From NCBI RefSeq assembly GCF_022376445.1, contig NW_025954965.1, positions 1,021,753 to 1,085,752 on the forward strand: a stretch of DNA of 64,000 bases, read 5' to 3'. The position numbers and the translations under genes are program-made. Below, piece by piece: positions 54,561-64,000 of the stretch; position 1 is the stretch's first letter, and each line of letters starts with the position of its first letter. The notes below the pieces were generated by a model, which was given only the letters and a program-made list of their open reading frames with translations, was not told the origin of the DNA and ran no database searches. The stretch is from Fomitopsis serialis. Its lineage: Eukaryota; Basidiomycota; Agaricomycetes; Polyporales; Fomitopsidaceae.

Positions 54561-56040
54561 ATGTTGTCTTTCTTGTGGCGGATTCGCCTTGCCAAACGGC
54601 CTCTACGTTTCTTCGAGAACCGAAGGTTTCAGTCCGCTCTTGCTGCCAGTCGGCCGACAATCAATAATGTCCTTGGCAAGGAGTACCCAACTGACAAGAG
54701 GACAAACATCACACCGGCTATCATTGAAAAACTTGGACGCAACCTCTACCTACAACCGTCACATCCCCTTGGTATCTTGCGTACTCTCATTGAGTCACAC
54801 TTCAGCAACTTCACCGCACACTCGGGCTTTTCTCCCATCGTGACGCCTGCGAAGAACTTCGACGACTTAGGTTTCCCAGCGGACCACCCTGGTCGTGCGC
54901 TCAGCGATAGCTATTACATCAACGATGGTCTCATGCTCCGAACGCACACGTCGGCGCATGAAGTGGAAGTCTTCGCCCGGGGAGACCGGCGCTGGCTACT
55001 AACCTCGGACGTCTATCGTCGGGACGAGGTCGACTCGACGCACTATCCTGTCTTTCACCAGATGGAGGGCGCTCGCGTGTTCAGCTCGAGTCAGGAGGGC
55101 GTGGACGAGGCGGAGGCAGACAACGCACGTCTCTCGGCACACCTCGCGCAGTCGAACATCGTCATCGAGGATGTTCCGCATTCGTCCTCTACGAATCCAA
55201 TACCAGGCATCCATTCCACAGAACACGCGGAACGTATGGTCCTGAACCTCAAGTTGTCGCTGAACAGCCTCATGCTGGCGCTGTTCGGCGGGCGCGCGGG
55301 TTCAGCGGAGGAGCCGCTGCGGGTGCGCTGGATCGAAGCGTACTTCCCTTTCACTAGTCCAAGTTTCGAAGTCGAGGTGTTCTTCCATGGCAAGTGGTTG
55401 GAGATTTTAGGCTGCGGTTTGGTTCAACAGCGAACCCTCCAACTGGCCAGTGAGAGTCATAGTGCAATTCATCTTAACCTCCTCTCCTCACTTCGTCCCC
55501 AGATATCCCTCATGACGTGAGCTGGGCATTCGGTTTGGGCCTGGAGCGTATTGCCATGATTCTGTTCGCGATACCCGATATTCGGCTGTTCTGGTCGACT
55601 GACCCTCGTTTCTTGGGCCAATTCATACCGGGCAAGATCTCGACCTTCAAGCCGTACTCAAAATATCCGCCATGTTACAGGGACGTCAGCTTCTGGCTAC
55701 CTTCTCAGGGTCTACACGACAATGACGTGTTCGACCTCGTGAGGGATACCGTCGGCGACCTGGCGGAAGACGTCAAGATGGTGAGCCACGGTCCTACTGT
55801 CGACGTGTTACTTCACTAAGCCTCCTCACAGATTGACAGCTTCACTCATTCAAAGACGCAGCGGACGAGTCGGTGCTACCGAATAAATTACAGATCAATG
55901 GACAAGTAAGTGTCCAACCTGTCATAGTGTACTCTCTTGACGATGTACGCGCTAGGTCGTTGTCAAACGATGAAGCCAATGACCTGCATGCTGGAGTCAT
56001 CACACAGCTCAAAGAAAAGTTCGGAGTCGAGGTTCGTTAA
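54561..56040 (+). CDS. MSF1: Mitochondrial phenylalanyl-tRNA synthetase
   Basis: Monomeric class II synthetase that charges tRNA-Phe in mitochondria (yeast Msf1, human FARS2). The start at 54561 gives a basic presequence, [20 protein letters not shown]. The core has [20 protein letters not shown] and [20 protein letters not shown]. Motif 2 region reads [20 protein letters not shown] and HQMEGARVF. Catalytic sequence continues [30 protein letters not shown], then after a 53-nt intron [20 protein letters not shown] (motif 3) with [18 protein letters not shown]. The C-terminal anticodon-binding (FDX-ACB) domain has [19 protein letters not shown] and ends [11 protein letters not shown] at 56040. 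Intact except for a possible small shift in the last exons (55830-55910). It is convergent with MGE1, 115 bp apart. Confidence 0.96.
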
Positions 56041-56154
56041 TTAGATATCATCAATGCCGTAATGTACGCTCTACTAGAGCCCCACCCTGCTACCGATCGC
56101 GCTGCTTATACAAACACGACAATCGCATCTTCCTCCGCTCCCTGCCGACCATGA

Positions 56155-56972
56155 CTATGACCGGTCTTGTACAACGCCGACCTGCGCTGCACGCAAGACA
56201 CGATCCTTGATCGTGTACCCAATCTTTTGGCAGTCAAACACGGTGCCGGGCTCCTTGTCAGGGATCGGCGCCTGGTAGAGAGCTTCATGCCGGTTCGGGT
56301 CGAATTTGTCACCGGTCGGGTCGAACGGCTTCACGCTGTATTTGAAGAGAGTCTGCAGAAGCAGTCGATGTGTCATCTCGACTCCGGTGTATAACTCGTT
56401 AAGGTGAGCCTCTGCCGGTTTGTCAGCCGGCGCTGCGGGGGTGGACGGCTGTGACGACGCGTCGCCGGTGGATGAAGGGGAAGAGAGGGCGGATTGCGGG
56501 ACGGATTTTAGCGCGAGCGCAAGGACGTCAACAGTCTCGAGAAGGTCGGAGGCGAAGCGCGAAATGGCGAAGTCTTTCGTTTGCTCTTTGTCCCTCGCAG
56601 CATTACGCTGCAGGTTCAGGAAGTCTGCCTGAAGATACCGTAACCGGCTCTGATAGGAAGATAGGACAAATCAGCATTGCACAGAAGACACAACGCCGGA
56701 CAGCGCACAGTCAGGTCGACGACTTCAGCCTCTTTCTTCTTCAACTTCTCCCCTATCTCCGATGTTGCCGACGATGTGCTGGCAGCTTCGCCCTCCCCCT
56801 CTGCCTTGGCCTCGGACGCCTCGCTTGTACCCGACTTGTCGTCTGAGTAGTACCGGACGCCAGCTGTGGCTGCTCTCCGGCGCGCGGCAGACAGCGCGGT
56901 TCTCGTCGCTCCTCGGACGGGGACGGTATTCCTGCAAGAGCGGAACATTTGAAAGACCTGTGCGCTGTTCAT
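56155..56972 (-). CDS. MGE1: Mitochondrial GrpE nucleotide-exchange factor
   Basis: Releases ADP from mitochondrial Hsp70 in protein import and folding. The start at 56972 gives a presequence (MNSAQVFQMFRSCRNTVPVR, then ARRRAATAGVRYYSDDKS). An acidic linker (EASEAKAEGEGEAASTSSAT) leads to the long helix GEKLKKKEAEVVDLTVR. After an intron (about 56650-56705) it continues YLQADFLNLQRNAARDKEQT. Further family sequence is DFAISRFASDLLETVDVLAL and GVEMTHRLLLQTLFKYSVKP. The beta domain has FDPTGDKFDPNRHEALYQAP, GTVFDCQKIGYTIKDRVLRA and AQVGVVQDRS, with the stop at 56155. Length about 250 residues is normal for the family. All segments are intact. Confidence 0.96.
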
Positions 56973-57419
56973 GGCGGGCAGTCGTGGGCTAGTGTGCAAG
57001 AGGCGAGGGGACAGGTTAATGTGTGTGGTGGACAAGACGCCAGCGGTCTGACGAGAGCAATGAGACGGCAAGCGTACCCAAATTTTGGCTGAGGGCGGGC
57101 GTGGGACAGTTCACGTGCGTCTCAGGAATATTACCGTGGATGCTCTATATACGATTTGGAGCCTGTCTTGGTCTGAGTCTCAGACTCTCTTCTACATCCC
57201 CCGAGTCACCGTCTCCAGCCCATGCAGCGCGCGTAGCACCAGCGCCGTACTATCCAGCTATCGCGCGCTCGTGTCGTCGCCTGGCAAGACTACTTGGGAA
57301 CACTCACTGCAGCGCGTGTACGATACTAGTTCCTCAAAAGGAAATCGATGCGATATATTTCTCTTCGATCTCTCAGGGTGTTTAACCCGCTCCTTCCCTC
57401 TTACCCCCACCATCGTACG
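56973..57419. promoter_or_regulatory. Divergent promoter region, MGE1 / C1-THF synthase
   Basis: 447 bp between divergent start codons. CT-rich sequence (CCCGCTCCTTCCCTCTTACC) precedes 57420. No coding exon seen. Confidence 0.5.
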
Positions 57420-60832
<3,413 letters not shown>

Positions 60833-61199
60833 ACGCACAAACAAGATCGCTAGACTCCATCTTCATCAGATCGGCTCTAGACAAGCAATACACCGTCTCA
60901 ACACGGGACTGCATACCGTTCAACACGGGAGCGCAGGCGGGCTTCATCGCCCCAGCGAGCTGTTGTAGTCAGTGTGTCATGGCGGGGCTTCAGCTTCGAG
61001 AGCACGCCGAGAGAATGGGACGTAGTGGATGCCGGAGCGGGAGTTGTTACACCAGTTGTGCGTGTAGGTCATGTGTATGTAGAATCCTACGAGGAATTCC
61101 AGATGTCGGGCCATCGCAGTACATATGTCTGCTGCACTGATGATGCCGATGCATTGTCCTACTTTGTCCGCAAAATGGAAGTAGAAGTCATCGTCCGTA
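60833..61199. other. Convergent 3' intergenic region
   Basis: 367 bp between the stops of C1-THF synthase and PNGase A. I see nothing beyond 3' UTRs. Confidence 0.45.
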
Positions 61200-63617
61200 C
61201 TACTTTCCCCCTGGCAGCCTCGGCTTAGCCATCACTCCCTGTGACAGTGGGGCGGACAGCGGAAGCATGAAGGGACTGCTGCCCGAAAGCGAACCGCCGA
61301 TGCTGTCATAAGTGACATTGTTGTCTGCAGCGCCGACGTTCCGCCAGTACGTGTCACCGTCGGAATCGACATAGTTGAATGTGTTGTTGTTCGTGCCATT
61401 GCCGTAGTTGCCGTTGGACGAAACGACGAAGTACGAGGCTGTGGAAGATATCAGCGCCAGAAATCCGCGCGGTAGGCTCCAGGACAACTCACTTGCAACC
61501 TGCCGCTCATTGATCGTGGATCCTAGGATGAAGGGACTCGGCGAGGAGACGCGATTGTATGAATGGTCAAAATCGGCAGTCCCTAATACATATCGCGTGA
61601 GCGAATAGTCATGTGCAGTGAGAGAGTATTTACACGAGTCGTAATTGTCATCCAAGTAGGTCATGTTGATGTACAGGGGGTAGGAGAAGTCATCACTCAA
61701 TGCCGGGACCCCGTTGTGCGTGGACAGGAAGGAGCCCGTGGCGGTTTGCGCGACATTCTACAATGGTGCAAAGCCTCAGGTCACGAACACTCGTTCTGTC
61801 TTGCGGGCACTCACGTTCACCAACAAGTTGTCCAGGTAGTACTGCGTGTTGGAGTACTCCAGGTCTTGCGTCCAGATGACGGAGGTATGCTGTCCGCTCC
61901 CACTCGTGAACTCTGACTGGATCTGGATGCTGTGCTTAGCAGTCACAGTGACTGTCAAATCGCCGTTGTCGCCGACAGTTCCCGTAGTCGACGTTTCAGC
62001 ATATGGCTCCACATTGTACACGGTGATGTTGCCAGTAGTTGGGCCTGACGACGAGTCCGTCACCACCTGCAGGTTACCCGATACATACCAATTGTCGTTG
62101 ATGGTATGGTTGGTTTCGGCCGACACAACATCGATGCTGATGTTGTGCGGCTGGCCGTCAGTGAGGACGGGTACGAAGGGCGTGAGGTCGATGAAGTAGG
62201 TTGGGAGGTCCAGGGCGCCGTATGACGTGATGGGCCTAGAGAAATTTGTCTTTACGAGGAAAACGAGACGCACTAAGGAGTACTGACCTCCAGGCTGTGG
62301 GTGAGATCCCCCCTGTGAAGATTACAGCGTATCTAGACAAGCAGAGTCAGGCTCCTCGAATTTCTCGCCATGGAGTGACATACGGGAACGCTACGCCGGC
62401 TACTTGACCATCCACGAGCATGCGAACCTCACGAAATGGTCCGTTGCCGTAGGTGAGGCCACTTGGGAGGTCACCCAAGTAGTCATTGGCCACGTTGTAA
62501 TACTAGCGGGGCTGTCAGCTAACTACTGCGTCCCGCACCCTGTCGACACGTACCCAGAACTCTTCGTTGCCGTTACCAGATGCGTACAGCTCAGCATAGA
62601 TTGCAACGGCATTTTGCGGGACAGTCACATTCAACTAGGTGGGCCTGTCACTGAGAAAAGTCGCGGTGCAGGAATAGCAACGTACAGAAAAGGTAGGAGG
62701 GACGGATGCGTCGTCCCCAGTATTGTTAGCAAGCGTGGTCACAGGGATGATTGTGTTAGCCCGAGGTGCTGACGGATACTCGTCGGACGACGCGTAGAAC
62801 GTGGCAGTGAGCGTAGCTGAATCCTCACACATGCATAAATCACTTTGATGAGAAGGCCGCAGCACTTACTGGCATACTGGCCGTTGAGCCCAGTCGCAAG
62901 TATGTTGTCTAGTTCCAAAATGAAGGTACCCGGTTCCGAAAAGAGCGGAAGGTAGCGAGTCGCGTCCTTGAGGTATGTCCAAATAATACCGTCCGTAGTA
63001 GGCTCCGGCGTGGAGGTTCGCCAGACTGTGGATAAGTCAGGATATCTTCAGAACGTCCCCAGTACCACAAAACTGACTCTCGACGTTTTGGAAGGTGAAA
63101 ATTCCTGAAGAAGAGTATAAGCACTGGCCCGGATGATATCCAAAAGGAGGCGAATTTCACCCAGCCGGTCATACTGAGTTCCGTTGGAAGTCACAGTAAA
63201 GTTGAGACTGATGCCAGCCCACGAACCGACTGCCCCACAATCCGTCGGTGGACTAGAACTCTTTGAGCTCAGTCCGCTCAAGTTGGTCGCGCTATGACGT
63301 ACGTGTATTGCACAATCTCTGGACTGCAACACGCCCATTGAAAGGCATGAGCATCATTGACTTCAATCATTCACAAATATTACTCACTCTCCGTAAGAAT
63401 TCCCGAATGTACGCCTTCAAAGTACAACTGCTTTAGCAAGATGGGATGCATGGATTGCATCTGGCACGCACTCGAGGATCTGTATGGTGCACTGCTGAGC
63501 GCTCGAGGCACTAGCAACGGGGTGGCTGCGCGACCTGGAAATCACAAGTACCGCCGCATACGACGCCCGCGCGAGGAGGAGGCCTGCGCCCAGACTCTGC
63601 ACAAGCCATGTCCACAT
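61200..63617 (-). CDS. Secreted peptide:N-glycosidase A (peptide-N4-(N-acetyl-beta-glucosaminyl)asparagine amidase A)
   Basis: Releases N-glycans from glycoproteins and glycopeptides in the acidic secretory or extracellular space. The start at 63617 gives a signal-peptide-like MWTWLVQSLGAGLLLARASY, followed by AQQCTIQILE, the usual start of the mature enzyme. The middle has GVFGLNGQYA-type sequence near 62860-62900, TLTATFYASSDEYPSAPRAN, IIPVTTLANNTGDDASV, and SYGALDLPTYFIDLTPFVPV with LTDGQPHNISIDVVSAETNH. The C-half is beta-rich with many NxS/T sites (NHT, NNT, NGT, NVT) and reads SELSWSLPRGFLALISSTAS near the end. The stop is at 61200. Introns near 61490, 61760-61815, 62270-62325 and others. 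The frame after the signal peptide is disturbed by a likely one-base error, and an upstream ATG in another frame (63663) cannot be ruled out. Confidence 0.9.
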
Positions 63618-64000
63618 CGCGCAAAGTCAACCAAGGAAACCGAGCAGAGGCGTCTGCGAGGCGTCCTGTCCATCGCTGTAAGTATCTCGGGTTTATATCG
63701 CTTGCCGAAAATGATGATGGGAAGACTTCTCAGTTGCTTCTCAGTGGGAACTGTCGAGGACACGCATGTGGTCAGGCCCGAGATAGCAACAGTGGGAGCG
63801 GATTGAACAGAATACGCCGTTATACGGCGCGCCGTCGCCAAAGAAAGTATTCGGTGGGCCTTCGTGCTGCATGGCCACGATAGCAAGTTGTATGGCGAGA
63901 GCGTATATATACGGGAGCTGAGCGCGCAAAAAAACCAGCGTGGATGGTCTACTGACTCGCGCTGACGAGACATCGTATTAGCATGGCGATCTGGCCCACA
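63618..64000. promoter_or_regulatory. Upstream region of PNGase A
   Basis: 383 bp to the window edge, probably the PNGase A promoter. A TATATATACG-type element lies at 63904-63913. No supported coding sequence, although a 5' exon of PNGase A could extend here. Confidence 0.4.

Overview
The window is nuclear DNA of a filamentous basidiomycete, most likely an Agaricomycete. The evidence is high gene density (about 27 protein genes in 64 kb), introns mostly 50-60 nt with GT..AG ends, GC-rich exons, CT-rich promoters, and protein families typical of this group (DUF7918, fungal CHMP7, LisH-CTLH-CRA). A closer placement such as Polyporales is only an impression. I see no transposon, virus, CRISPR array or bacterial-type operon.

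Layout. 0-9 kb: 3' part of MED16 (+), a DNMT1-type DNA methyltransferase (-), and RPL7 (-) with a candidate C/D snoRNA in a long intron. 9.5-16 kb: an LRR-like protein (+), a LisH-CTLH-CRA protein (-), a vacuolar PQ-loop transporter (+), and the U5 snRNP GYF protein LIN1/CD2BP2 (+). 16-27 kb: RAD54 (-) divergent from a chromodomain protein (+), then a Rad9/Crb2/53BP1-type checkpoint mediator (-). 27-34 kb: a single-pass membrane protein (+), CHMP7 (-), a DUF7918 protein (-). 36-38.5 kb: an aldo/keto reductase (+) and a secreted protein (-) made of three near-identical 70-residue repeats. 39.6-48.7 kb: NPR2 (GATOR1), RCL1, UBA3, the splicing factor SLT11/RBM22, a U6 snRNA gene, and a GCIP/CCNDBP1-like protein. 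48.8-50.1 kb: an unrecognised charged protein. 50.1-53.3 kb: gene-poor. 53.3-64 kb: a small unknown gene, mitochondrial PheRS, mitochondrial GrpE, trifunctional C1-THF synthase and PNGase A.

Most genes are housekeeping. Themes that recur are chromatin and DNA repair (DNMT1, RAD54, chromodomain protein, Rad9/Crb2, MED16) and RNA processing (LIN1, SLT11, U6, RCL1, RPL7 with snoRNA). No single pathway cluster is evident.

Quality caution. Many well-recognised genes are broken by single-base losses, mostly in homopolymer runs (PQ-loop transporter, LIN1, AKR, RCL1, NPR2, the secreted repeat protein). They look like long-read consensus errors, not pseudogenes. CDS spans below run from start to stop codon including introns and ignore these breaks. 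Exon edges and some termini are approximate where stated.
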